NCBI RefSeq assembly: GCF_014495845.1
Contig: NZ_CP061080.1
Coordinates: forward strand, 6,045,264 to 6,109,263
Length of the DNA: 64,000 nt
Direction: 5' to 3'
Source: Aquibium microcysteis
GTDB taxonomy: Bacteria > Pseudomonadota > Alphaproteobacteria > Rhizobiales > Rhizobiaceae
The notes beneath the pieces were generated by a model. It worked only from the letters and a program-made list of their open reading frames with translations, was not told the origin of the DNA and did no database searches. Each line of letters starts with the position of its first letter. Within the stretch, counting starts at the first letter, position 1. This document shows positions 26,442 to 34,590 of the stretch, one piece after another. Both the position numbers and the translations under genes were made by a program.

Positions 26442-26900
26442 TCAGGCGGCGACGGCTTCACTGCGCATCGGCAGCATCAGCCTGTGCTCGCCCTCCTGGA
26501 CGATCTCGCCCTTCTGGTTGATCAGCTTCGACGGAAGGATGACGATGCCCCACCCCTTGCGGCGCGTCTCGCGCTTGCTCGCGACGTGGAACGCGACATG
26601 CAGTTCGTCGCCGATGCGGATCGGCAGGCGGAAGTCCCAGGTCCAGCCCAGCGACATCCCTGGCTGAAAGCGCAGGTCGGCGCGGGTCTTCAGGCCGTCC
26701 GCCAGCGACAGGCCGAACAGCCCGTGCGCGACACGCTCGCCGAAGGACGACCTGCGGGCATACTCCTCGTCGGTGTGGACGGGCGTATGGTCCCCGGTCA
26801 GGTTCGCGTAGGCCATGATCATGTCGGAGGTCATCGTTACCGTCGGGCTCACGCCGGCGGCGCCGATCTCGATCTCGTCGAAGAAGAGTTCCCGTGTCAT
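26442..26900 (-). CDS. MaoC-like (hot-dog) hydratase/dehydratase
   Basis: 152-residue single hot-dog domain. The hydratase-2 signature is clear: 'YANLTGDHTPVHTDEEYA', with the Asp and His catalytic pair, and 'FGERVAHGLFGLSLADGL'. Such enzymes hydrate trans-2-enoyl-CoA, often giving the (R)-3-hydroxyacyl-CoA, or dehydrate the reverse. Its start overlaps the stop of the reductase gene upstream (ATGA at 26897-26900) and the CoA-transferase gene follows after 28 bp, so it belongs to the same acyl-CoA pathway. Confidence 0.9.
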   Translation of the reverse strand: MTRELFFDEIEIGAAGVSPTVTMTSDMIMAYANLTGDHTPVHTDEEYARRSSFGERVAHGLFGLSLADGLKTRADLRFQPGMSLGWTWDFRLPIRIGDELHVAFHVASKRETRRKGWGIVILPSKLINQKGEIVQEGEHRLMLPMRSEAVAA

Positions 26901-27883
26901 CGAATGATCGCCGATCCTGCTGTTGGAGATTCGTCTCTACGCCGTGAGCGGCCGTGCGTCGGGGCGAGGGACCGCTCCACTCCCTTGATGGCGGCGACCA
27001 GGGTCCGATTGACTGGAGTCGGCACGCCGTAGCGATCGCCCCAGCGCACCACGGCTCCGTTCACGAAGTCGATCTCGGTGGTCGATCCTTTCTCGAGGCT
27101 CTGCAGCATCGAGGCCTTGAACCCCGGGGGCAGCCCTTCCCCTGCGATCCGCCACGGGCGGTAGGGGTCGTCGCAGGACAGGGCGATGCCGGCGGCGGCG
27201 GCGACCTCCATGGCTTCCCGGACGGCGGCGCATGCACATTCGGCGACCTCGGGCACGTCGTAGAGATCGCCGTAGGCGAGCCCGGTGATGCCGCTGAGAG
27301 CGCCGGTCGCGACGTTGACCAGAAGCTTGTCCCAGACCACCCCCATGATCCGGTCGCTCGCGAGCGTCTCCAGACCCGCCGCGGAAAACGCACGGGCGAT
27401 CCTGCGCACCCTTTCGGAGGCCGTGCCGTCAGGCTCGCCGATGTAGGTCGGCTTGCCGACCACGCCGGCCACGACCTTTCCCGGGCTGACCATGACGCCG
27501 CCGACATAGGTCTTCCCGATCACCACGCTCGACGGCCCTGCGATCTCGGCGATGACATCCTCGTGTCCGAGGCCGTTCTGCAGCGACATCACCACAGTTT
27601 CCGGACCGATCGCCTCCCGTGCCGCTGCCAGCGCTTCACGGGTATGGAACGATTTCACGAGCACGACGATCAGGTCGAAGGCGACCCGTCCCCGGCAGTC
27701 GGTCGCCGCCTGGACGGGGATGACCCGGTCGCCGCTGTCGAAGGCCAGAGTGAGCCCGCCGCTATTCAGCCGCTCGACCAGATCGGCGGATCGGTTGACC
27801 AGCAGTACGTCGTGACCGGCGGCCGCAAGCAGCCCGCCGAAAACGCAGCCGAGCGAGCCGGCACCGAGAATGCAGATCCTCAT
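26897..27883 (-). CDS. Ketopantoate reductase-like (PanE/ApbA family) oxidoreductase
   Basis: 328 residues from ATG 27883 ('MRICILGAGSLGCVFGGLL', the NADPH loop at the very N-terminus as in the family). An upstream ATG at 27919 overlaps the SDR stop as TGATG and would add 12 residues. The catalytic Lys region is 'GVVWDKLLVNVATGALSGIT' and the Glu region 'EIDFVNGAVVRWGDRYGV'. In this catabolic operon it more likely reduces or oxidises a 2-keto/2-hydroxy acid than makes pantoate. The C-terminal 24 residues are an unusual basic tail. Confidence 0.88.
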   Translation of the reverse strand: MRICILGAGSLGCVFGGLLAAAGHDVLLVNRSADLVERLNSGGLTLAFDSGDRVIPVQAATDCRGRVAFDLIVVLVKSFHTREALAAAREAIGPETVVMSLQNGLGHEDVIAEIAGPSSVVIGKTYVGGVMVSPGKVVAGVVGKPTYIGEPDGTASERVRRIARAFSAAGLETLASDRIMGVVWDKLLVNVATGALSGITGLAYGDLYDVPEVAECACAAVREAMEVAAAAGIALSCDDPYRPWRIAGEGLPPGFKASMLQSLEKGSTTEIDFVNGAVVRWGDRYGVPTPVNRTLVAAIKGVERSLAPTHGRSRRRDESPTAGSAIIR

Positions 27884-27918
27884 GACGTCACGTCCGCTGG
27901 TCACGATCTCCGCTCCCA

Positions 27919-28677
27919 TCAGTAGGTTGCACGGCCGCCGGACGCGTCGAAGACGGCGCCGGTGGAAAACGAACAGGCGGGCGAGGCCATGAACAGCATC
28001 AGGTCGGCGATCTCTCCCGGCTTCCCCGGGCGACCCATCGGGATCTTTGCCAGCACGAGCTGACGCTGCGCCTCGGTCATCTGCAGCACGAGATCGGTTG
28101 CGGTGATGGCGGGCGTGATGCAGTTGGCGCAGATGTCGGAGTCGGCATTCTCCCGGGCGATGCTCTTGGTCAGGCCGATCACGCCGGCCTTGGACGCGGA
28201 GTAGGCGGCCTGGTTGGGATTTCCCTCCTTGCCGGCGATGGACGAGACGTTGACGATGCGTCCATAGCCGCGCGCGCGCATCGCGCGGACCACCGTCTTG
28301 CAGGTGAGGAACGTGCCGGTGAGATTGATCGCCATCACCCGTTCCCACTCCGACAGATCCGTGTCTTCGGTCCTTGCGGTCTGTCCCGTCACCCCGGCGG
28401 AGTTGACCAGGACGTCAATCCGGCCGAACTGCGCGAGCGTGGCTTCGGCGGCGACGGCGACCGATCGCTCGTCGGTGACGTCGCAGCGGACGTAATGATC
28501 CAGGAAATCGCCGGAAGCTGCGGAGGGAACGTCCCAGCACGAGACGATCGCGCCGGCGGCCTTCGCTTTCTCGGCAAAGGCGCGGCCGATGCCGCCGAGC
28601 CCGCCCGCGACGACGGCGATCTGGCCTTGCAGAACGGCGCCCATCGGACGGATTTCGGAATTCGGATCTGTCGCCAT
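27919..28677 (-). CDS. SDR-family dehydrogenase (FabG-like)
   Basis: 252 residues from ATG 28677 (one base after the livF stop). Classical SDR: 'VAGGLGGIGRAFAEKA' cofactor loop, Asp in 'VRCDVTDERSV', 'VLVNSAGVTG', catalytic Ser and Tyr-x3-Lys in 'NVSSIAGKEGNPNQ' and 'AAYSASKAGVIGLT'. It probably oxidises a 3-hydroxyacyl-CoA or cyclic alcohol intermediate. Translationally coupled to livF and to the reductase gene downstream. Confidence 0.9.
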   Translation of the reverse strand: MATDPNSEIRPMGAVLQGQIAVVAGGLGGIGRAFAEKAKAAGAIVSCWDVPSAASGDFLDHYVRCDVTDERSVAVAAEATLAQFGRIDVLVNSAGVTGQTARTEDTDLSEWERVMAINLTGTFLTCKTVVRAMRARGYGRIVNVSSIAGKEGNPNQAAYSASKAGVIGLTKSIARENADSDICANCITPAITATDLVLQMTEAQRQLVLAKIPMGRPGKPGEIADLMLFMASPACSFSTGAVFDASGGRATY

Positions 28678-28678
28678 G

Positions 28679-29398
28679 TCAGGCCTTCTGCATCGAACCG
28701 CCGAGGAACAGCTGGCCGACCCGAGGATCGGACAGCAGTTCCGACGCCTTGCCCTGCATGCGCATCTGGCCGAGTTCGAGCACGATCCCGAAATCCGAGA
28801 TGCCGAGGGCGCTGCGCGCATTCTGCTCCACCATCAGAATGGTGACGCCGCCGTCGCGCAGACGGATCAGCGTCCGGAACACTTCCTGGACGAGTTGCGG
28901 CGACAACCCGATCGAGGGTTCGTCTATGAGGATCAGCTTCGGATCGAGCAGCAGGGCGCGCGCGACTTCGAGCTGCTTCTGTTGTCCCCCCGAAAGCGTG
29001 ATGGCATGCTGCTTGCGCTTCTCGCGCAGGACCGGAAACTGGGTGAACACCTCGTCGATCCGCCGTTTGACGACCGACTGGTCGGGGGCGGTGATGCCGC
29101 CCAGTTCGAGGTTGTGCTCGACCGACAGGTGCGGGACGATGTTGCGGCCTTGCGGCACATAGCTGATGCCCCTCGCGATCAGCTGCGCCGGCTTGAGCCC
29201 CGTGATGTCTTCGCCGTTGAAGACGATGGCACCGGAATGGATGTTGAGCAGTCCGAAAATCGCCTTGAAGACGGTCGACTTTCCGGCTCCGTTCGGACCG
29301 ATCATGGTGGTGATCGAGCCTTGGGGAATCGTGAAGGAGACCCCGTTCAGGATGGTTATGCGGCCATATCCGCCATGGAGGTTCCGCAGTTCGAGCAT
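28679..29398 (-). CDS. livF: Branched-chain amino-acid-type ABC transporter ATPase LivF
   Basis: 239-residue ATPase of the HAAT (Liv) importer: Walker A 'GPNGAGKST', signature 'LSGGQQKQLEVARALL', Walker B 'LILIDEPSIGLSPQLVQE'. Starts 'MLELRNLHGGYGRITILNGV', a LivF hallmark. Two bases separate it from the livG stop. Sits in the livJHMGF operon; given the enzymes encoded with it, the substrate is probably an organic acid rather than leucine. Confidence 0.93.
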   Translation of the reverse strand: MLELRNLHGGYGRITILNGVSFTIPQGSITTMIGPNGAGKSTVFKAIFGLLNIHSGAIVFNGEDITGLKPAQLIARGISYVPQGRNIVPHLSVEHNLELGGITAPDQSVVKRRIDEVFTQFPVLREKRKQHAITLSGGQQKQLEVARALLLDPKLILIDEPSIGLSPQLVQEVFRTLIRLRDGGVTILMVEQNARSALGISDFGIVLELGQMRMQGKASELLSDPRVGQLFLGGSMQKA

Positions 29399-29400
29399 GG

Positions 29401-30156
29401 TCAAGCCCCCAGATAGGCTTCGATGACGACGGGATTGGCGCGCACTTCCTCGGGGGTGCCTTCGGCGATGATGGCGCCGTTGGCGAGCACGACGATGCGG
29501 GTGCAAAGCGACATCACGAATTCCATGTTGTGCTCGATCACCACGAAGGTGGAGCCGTTCTCGCGGTTGTACGTCGCAAGCCGCTCCTTGAGATGCTCGA
29601 GCATCGTCAGGTTGACGCCGCCGGCCGGTTCGTCGAGCAGGACGAGTTTCGGTCCCGCCATGAAGGCCATTGCCGCGTCGAGCAACTTCTGCTGGCCGTA
29701 GGAAAGAGATCCGGCCAGCGCGTCGCGCAGATGACCGAGCCGGAAGAATTCGATCAGCTTGTCGGCACTGGCGGTCAGCCCGGCGTCCGATGCGCCGAGG
29801 AGACGTCCGAACATCGATCCCTGATGCTCCTGCCCGGCAAGGATGATGTTCTCCAGCACGCTCATCTGCGGAAAGACCTGCAGCATCTGGAAGGTACGGG
29901 CGACGCCGAAACGCTTGTTGAGGTCGCAAGGTCGTGTGCCGAGGACGGATCTGCCGCTGACCGAGACCTCTCCGTGATCAGGTCTCAGTTGGCCGAGAAT
30001 GCAGTTGAACAAGGTGGACTTTCCGCTCCCATTCGGACCGATCAGGCCGAGGATCTCGCCGCGGTTCACGGTGAAGGTGACGTCGTTGACGGCCTTGATG
30101 CCGCCGAAGGACTTGCTGATGTTGCGGACGTCGAGGATCGGCGCTTCGGCGTTCAC
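29401..30156 (-). CDS. livG: Branched-chain amino-acid-type ABC transporter ATPase LivG
   Basis: 251-residue ATPase: Walker A 'GPNGSGKST', 'VARTFQMLQVFPQMSVLENI' (LivG-type Q-loop region), signature 'LSYGQQKLLDAAMAF', Walker B 'LVLLDEPAGGVNLTM', switch His 'VVIEHNMEFVMSLC', C-terminal 'GTPEEVRANPVVIEAYLG', all typical of LivG. The start overlaps the livM stop (ATGA, 30153-30156). Confidence 0.94.
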   Translation of the reverse strand: MNAEAPILDVRNISKSFGGIKAVNDVTFTVNRGEILGLIGPNGSGKSTLFNCILGQLRPDHGEVSVSGRSVLGTRPCDLNKRFGVARTFQMLQVFPQMSVLENIILAGQEHQGSMFGRLLGASDAGLTASADKLIEFFRLGHLRDALAGSLSYGQQKLLDAAMAFMAGPKLVLLDEPAGGVNLTMLEHLKERLATYNRENGSTFVVIEHNMEFVMSLCTRIVVLANGAIIAEGTPEEVRANPVVIEAYLGA

Positions 30157-31127
30157 AGCTGTGCTCCCTGCTTGAGATCGCCGCGCTCGACCCGTTTCGA
30201 CCGGAACGCGTTGACGGTCTTGTCAACCAGGCCGATCAGGCCGGTCGGACAGTAGACCATCAGTATCATCACCAGTCCGGCATAGATCATCAGATAGTAG
30301 CTTTCCGCGAAACGGAGAAACTCCGGGAGCATCACGACGAGTCCGGCGCCGAGAAGCGGTCCGAATAGATATCCCGAGCCGCCGACGACAACCATCAGGA
30401 GAATCTTCAGCGAGATGATGAGCGTGAAGGACATCGGATCGATGTACTGGACGAGCGGCGACATCAGCGCGCCGGAGAGGCCGCCATAGGCGGCGCCGAT
30501 GGCGAACGCCAGGAGCGTGATCAGTCGGGTGTCGACCCCGAGGCTGTTTGCGCGCACGGGGTTTTCGCGAAGCGCCTTGAAGGCGCGCCCCCAGGGCGAG
30601 CGCACGATCCAGTAGAAGCCTGCGAACGCGATCAGGAAGACGACGAGCGTGAAGTAGTAGTAGCTGCGCTGGTTCATCGTGGAGATCGGACCGAACGCCG
30701 GCCGCGGAATTCCCACGAGGCCATAGATGCCGCCCGTGAGCCATTCCTCGTTCCGCATGACGAGAAAGACCAGGGTCGAGAAGGCCAGCGTGATGAAGGC
30801 GAGGAAGTGATGCTGCACCCGCAGCGCGGGATAGCCGAGCACGAGGCCGATGACGAAGCACAGTCCCATGCCGGCGAAGACCGAGACGATCCAGTGGATC
30901 CCCGCCATGGTGATGAGAGCGGTCGCATAGGCGCCGATCCCCATGAAGGACGCCTGCGCCAGCGAGATCTGTCCCGCATAGCCGAGCGTGAGGTTGAGGC
31001 CCATCGCCGCGATGGCGAAGATGAGCCACGAGCAAAGCACGTAGGTGCCATAGGTCGCCTGCGTCATCGGGGCGACCACCAGCAGGACGAGCCCGGCGAC
31101 GAGGGCCAGGAGGCGGAACAGCGGCAT
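30153..31127 (-). CDS. livM: Branched-chain amino-acid-type ABC transporter permease LivM
   Basis: 324-residue membrane protein with about eight to nine helices and the LivM motifs 'AAMGLNLTLGYAGQISLAQA', 'WGRAFKALRENPVRANSLGV' (the EAA-like cytoplasmic loop) and 'GPLLGAGLVVMLPEFLRF'. Start 31127 overlaps the livH stop by one base (TGATG). Forms the transmembrane pair with LivH. Confidence 0.94.
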   Translation of the reverse strand: MPLFRLLALVAGLVLLVVAPMTQATYGTYVLCSWLIFAIAAMGLNLTLGYAGQISLAQASFMGIGAYATALITMAGIHWIVSVFAGMGLCFVIGLVLGYPALRVQHHFLAFITLAFSTLVFLVMRNEEWLTGGIYGLVGIPRPAFGPISTMNQRSYYYFTLVVFLIAFAGFYWIVRSPWGRAFKALRENPVRANSLGVDTRLITLLAFAIGAAYGGLSGALMSPLVQYIDPMSFTLIISLKILLMVVVGGSGYLFGPLLGAGLVVMLPEFLRFAESYYLMIYAGLVMILMVYCPTGLIGLVDKTVNAFRSKRVERGDLKQGAQL

Positions 31128-32005
31128 CAGACGGTTCTCCCTTCCGATGTCCCCAGCAGACCTTGGGGGCGCAGGAGGATGATGACGATGAGCAGGATCA
31201 TGGGACCCGCGATGCGGTATTCCGAGGAGAGATAGGCGGCCGACATGTTGTCGATCACGCCGATCAGCAATCCGCCGACCAGTGCCCCCCGGACCTGGTT
31301 GAAGCCGCCGACGATGGCCGCGAGAAAGGCCACCAGGCCGATCGGCTCGCCGATAGAGAACTTCGCGAGGTAGATCGGCGAGATCAGCACCGAGGCAATG
31401 GTGGCGAGCGCGGCGTTTATCATGAACGTGTAGAGCACCATGCGCTGGATGTTGACGCCGAGTATCTCCGCAACCGCGGGGTTCTGGGCAGTGGCCTGCA
31501 TGCAGCGCCCGGTGCGGGTCCGGCCCAGGAAGAGCTGCAGGGCGACGATGGCGACCGCCGAGACGACGAGGTTGCCGACATCCTGGTACGAAACGGTCGC
31601 TCCGAGCACCTTGAAGGTCGTTTCGGAGAACATCGAGGGAAATGGCTGCGCCTCGGCGCTGTAGAACTCCTTCACCATCTCGCGCATCAGGATGGCGAGC
31701 GCGATGGTTGCCATCACGATCGGCAGCACCCCGTGCGGAAGCATGGGCTGAATGATCACCCGCTTGAACAGGAGGCCGAGGAGGACGACGGATGTCACGA
31801 GCGCCAGGGCGATCGCGGGAATCAGGCCGAGGCCGAGCACGTGCATGCCGATGAGCACGAAGAAGGCCGGCAGCATGACGAACTCGCCTTGCGCGAAATT
31901 GATGGTCTGCGAAGCCTGCCACAGCAGGGTGAACCCGATGGCGGCGAGCGCGTAGATCGACCCGGTCGCGAGGCCGGATATCAGGACTTGCATGAACTCG
32001 GACAT
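31127..32005 (-). CDS. livH: Branched-chain amino-acid-type ABC transporter permease LivH
   Basis: 292-residue permease: 'GLATGSIYALAAIGFTLLWQ', 'QTINFAQGEFVMLPAFFVLI' and the cytoplasmic-loop motif 'RTGRCMQATAQNPAVAEILG' identify LivH, and the order after livJ supports it. Eight or so membrane helices. A strong hairpin (32046-32070) separates it from livJ. Confidence 0.94.
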   Translation of the reverse strand: MSEFMQVLISGLATGSIYALAAIGFTLLWQASQTINFAQGEFVMLPAFFVLIGMHVLGLGLIPAIALALVTSVVLLGLLFKRVIIQPMLPHGVLPIVMATIALAILMREMVKEFYSAEAQPFPSMFSETTFKVLGATVSYQDVGNLVVSAVAIVALQLFLGRTRTGRCMQATAQNPAVAEILGVNIQRMVLYTFMINAALATIASVLISPIYLAKFSIGEPIGLVAFLAAIVGGFNQVRGALVGGLLIGVIDNMSAAYLSSEYRIAGPMILLIVIILLRPQGLLGTSEGRTV

Positions 32006-32045
32006 GAAACCTCTCGTCTCGCGCCGCAGGAGCGGGCGAGGTGGG

Positions 32046-32070
32046 GAAGTCCGGCGACGCGCCGGACTTC
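32046..32070 (-). terminator. Intercistronic hairpin between livJ and livH
   Basis: Perfect 11-base inverted repeat (GAAGTCCGGCG at 32046-32056 with CGCCGGACTTC at 32060-32070), 3-base loop, in the 91-bp gap between the binding-protein gene and the permease genes. No T-run, so it probably acts as a partial attenuator or a 3' stabiliser that raises binding-protein mRNA over the rest of the operon, as is usual for ABC importers. Confidence 0.6.
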
Positions 32071-32096
32071 GTCGGGATGACGACCGGAAGCGGCGG

Positions 32097-33227
32097 TCAG
32101 TTGGCGGGAAGAGTGTCCTTCACCACGCTCTTTCCATCCTGGATCTCGACCAGGAAGCTCTCCCGCGACACCTCGCCCGTTTCGTCCCAGCTGACGTCGA
32201 GCAGGATGTTGGGCACGTCGGAGACCTTGACGGTCATGGAGTGCAGCGTGTCGGCCACCTTCTGACGGTCGAGCTCGCCGGCGCGTTCGAGCGCCGTCTT
32301 CGCGGCATAGATCGCCACATAGCCCTTCATGGCGTTGTGGTCGGCTTTGTAGCCGAACTTCTCGCTGAACGCCTTCCCGAACGCCTGGATTTCCGGGTTC
32401 GGAGCGTCGACGGTCAGGCCGACATGGCCCATGATGCCGTTGGCGGCTTCGCCTGCGAGTTCCACGACCTTCTGGTTCAGGAGCGTGGACTCGCCGACGA
32501 TCGGAACCTCCACGCCCTGCTTTCGCAGTTCGCGCAGGATGCGGGCGCTCTCCTCCTCGTGCAGATAGACGAAGATCGCCTCCGCGCCGGAGCCCTTCAG
32601 CTTCGCCACGTCCGCGGCGAAATCGGCCTGCGCGACCTCGCTGGAAACGTCGGCCACCACCTCGATGCCGCGATCGGTCACTTCCTTGACGAAGGCGTCA
32701 TGGCCGCCCTTGCCGAACTCGTTGTTGACCCACGACACTGCGACCTTGGAAATCCCGAGGCCGTTCTTCAGGTAGTCGGCGATCTTCGGCATCGACTTGT
32801 GTGCCCCGAAGGACGACCGAAAGATGTACGGATTGCCCTTCTGGGTGATCGCGGGCGCTTCGGAACCGACGATCTGCGGAATCCCCTGCTGCTGGGTCAC
32901 GAGCATGTTCACGATCGTGGAGCCCGAATAGACGGTGCCGAGGATCATGAAGGCCCCGTCGTCGATCGCCTTCTGCACCAGTGCGCGCGAGGTCTGCGCG
33001 TCCGTCTGACTGTCGTAGGTCGAGAGTTCGATCTGTTTGCCGAGCACGCCGCCGGCCGCATTGATTTCCTCCACCCCCATCGTGATGGCGTCGGTCCATG
33101 CCTTTCCGACCGTCGCACCCGATCCGGACAGTTCGGCGACGTTGCCGAGCTTTATGGTTTCGGCCGTCGCCTGGGTCGCGCCCAGGCCCGCCGCCAGGAT
33201 GGCAGCGAGCGCAAGTTTCCTGATCAT
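32097..33227 (-). CDS. livJ: Liv-type periplasmic substrate-binding protein
   Basis: 376 residues with a signal peptide (about 1-22, 'LAAILAAGLGATQATA'), start at 33227 after a perfect Shine-Dalgarno (GGAGGAG). Type-I periplasmic fold of the leucine-binding family: 'GNVAELSGSGATVGKAWTDA', 'EINAAGGVLGKQIELSTYDS', 'VYSGSTIVNMLVTQQQGIPQ'. The residues that contact the amino group in true LIV-binding proteins cannot be confirmed. The gene opens the nine-gene operon; its promoter region contains the GATGCATC operators. The symbol reflects family, not substrate. Confidence 0.92.
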   Translation of the reverse strand: MIRKLALAAILAAGLGATQATAETIKLGNVAELSGSGATVGKAWTDAITMGVEEINAAGGVLGKQIELSTYDSQTDAQTSRALVQKAIDDGAFMILGTVYSGSTIVNMLVTQQQGIPQIVGSEAPAITQKGNPYIFRSSFGAHKSMPKIADYLKNGLGISKVAVSWVNNEFGKGGHDAFVKEVTDRGIEVVADVSSEVAQADFAADVAKLKGSGAEAIFVYLHEEESARILRELRKQGVEVPIVGESTLLNQKVVELAGEAANGIMGHVGLTVDAPNPEIQAFGKAFSEKFGYKADHNAMKGYVAIYAAKTALERAGELDRQKVADTLHSMTVKVSDVPNILLDVSWDETGEVSRESFLVEIQDGKSVVKDTLPAN

Positions 33228-33405
33228 GATGCTCCTCCTAGGTTGCTTCTTATTCCCCGCGCGGCGATCGAATTGGCTCTTCGCGCCGGGAGCCGGCTGC
33301 CTTCTCCGCCGGCGGACATCACTCCCCCGCAGCACCGGTTGCGGTGACCATAGGAGATGTCCTCTTCCGGCTCAAAAACTTTCCATCCGATGATGCCCGA
33401 AATCG

Positions 33406-33452
33406 AATGCATAATGCATCATTCGGGCCTACCATTCCAAAATGATGCATCA
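33406..33452. promoter_or_regulatory. Paired LacI-type operators in the livJ / TIM-barrel-gene divergent promoter
   Basis: Site A (33407-33423) has two ATGCAT cores, 33407-33412 and 33414-33419, the second followed by CATT. Site B is the perfect palindrome TGATGCATCA at 33443-33452. Core centres (33416.5 and 33447.5) are 31 bp apart, about three helical turns. Site A overlaps a CATAAT -10-like hexamer (33410-33415) and lies between the divergent genes livJ (start 33227) and the isomerase gene (start 33503). The same core recurs twice at the lacI promoter, the basis for calling these operators. Confidence 0.6.
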
Positions 33453-33502
33453 GAAACCGGTGGGCCCGCATCCGCGGGAACGTAAGCGGAGGTAAACTTC
33501 CG

Positions 33503-34360
33503 ATGGACAGGCTGTCTCTCTCCTATCTCACCTATGGCGATTGCGATCCGATGACGATGCTGCGCCTCGCCGCCTCCGCAGGCTTCGACGAGGTGGGTAT
33601 GCGGATCCTCCCTTCCGGACCGGGTCAACCCATTCCGGCTCTGGGGCAGGACGAACGGGTCGCAAGGGACGCGGCACGATGTGCCTCCGATCTGGGCCTG
33701 ACGGTTTCCGACATCGAGATGATCCGCCTCGACGCTCGATCCGACGTCGGAAGTCTGCGCCCGTTCTTCGACCGGGCGGCGCTGCTTGGGGGGCGTCATG
33801 TCCTGGCGGCCGGAGACGACTTGGTCCGGTCGCGGCTGATCGAGAATTTCGGCCGGTTGTGCAGCCTCGCTGCCGAGTACGGTATGACCGTCGATCTCGA
33901 GTTCATGCCGTGGACGGGCGTTCCGGATCTCCGTTCCGCCCGCGAAGTCGTCGAGGAGGCGGGGTGTCCGAACGGAGCGATCCTGATCGACGCGCTCCAC
34001 TACCAGAAATGCGGATCGGGACTGGACGAGGTGGCGGCGCTGCCGGAGAGGATGCTCAACTACATGCAACTCTGCGACGGCCCGGCCGACTTCGCCCGCG
34101 ACCATGCGGCAATGATCCATGCGGCGCGCCATGATCGGCTCATGCCCGGTCAGGGAGACGTCGACCTTTCAGGACTGATCCGCGCGATGCCGAAGGGGTT
34201 CGTCTTCGGTATCGAGGTCCCGAACGATGTCCTTCGCGCCGGGCTGGGACTCGAAGGCTACATCAAAACGGCATACCACGCGGGGTGGCAGGTGCTGGCC
34301 GCCGCCGGCCGCGGGACCGTCCCGCCGCAGATCGGATCGCCCGTCATCATGGGCTCGTGA
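33503..34360 (+). CDS. TIM-barrel sugar-phosphate isomerase/epimerase-like enzyme
   Basis: 285-residue xylose-isomerase-like/AP-endonuclease-2 TIM barrel (COG1082 type). The metal-binding acids can be read as Glu in 'TVDLEFMPWTGVPDLRSA', Asp in 'GAILIDALHYQKCG', and Glu in 'GFVFGIEVPNDV'. Starts 'MDRLSLSYLTYGDCDPMTML'; good Shine-Dalgarno (GGAGG). The family includes sugar and inosose isomerases as well as 3-dehydroshikimate dehydratases. The last would fit the AroE-like gene of the same regulon, but this is inference. It is transcribed alone, divergent from livJ under shared operators. Confidence 0.85.
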   Translation: MDRLSLSYLTYGDCDPMTMLRLAASAGFDEVGMRILPSGPGQPIPALGQDERVARDAARCASDLGLTVSDIEMIRLDARSDVGSLRPFFDRAALLGGRHVLAAGDDLVRSRLIENFGRLCSLAAEYGMTVDLEFMPWTGVPDLRSAREVVEEAGCPNGAILIDALHYQKCGSGLDEVAALPERMLNYMQLCDGPADFARDHAAMIHAARHDRLMPGQGDVDLSGLIRAMPKGFVFGIEVPNDVLRAGLGLEGYIKTAYHAGWQVLAAAGRGTVPPQIGSPVIMGS

Positions 34361-34590
34361 AGGGAGCGAGCTGAGCTGCAGATCGGGAGCCGGGCGTTTC
34401 GGAGATGCCTGTTTCCGGTCGAACTGCCGACGAAGGCATGATCTCGGTCGCCATTCTCGCCGAGGCGCTGCGGGAAGTCCGGTCGTTGCACGCACGGAAC
34501 CGGGTCGCGAACGTCCGGATTCGCTCCGCACGCGTCAGGATTGTGTCTCAGCGCAGGCCTTCCACGGTGCCTGTTTTCTGCAGGCATGCT

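Noticed and set aside
28679..29929. Longer N-terminal extension of the LivF frame (416 codons)
   Set aside because: The upstream part is out-of-frame livG sequence (Arg-rich). The LivF start at 29398 directly follows the livG stop and matches the family N-terminus.
34361..34590. Small frames in the gap between the isomerase gene and lacI
   Set aside because: A 65-codon plus-strand frame and a minus-strand frame exist, but neither has a ribosome site or recognisable sequence; the 230-bp gap is between convergent genes and I see nothing supportable in it.
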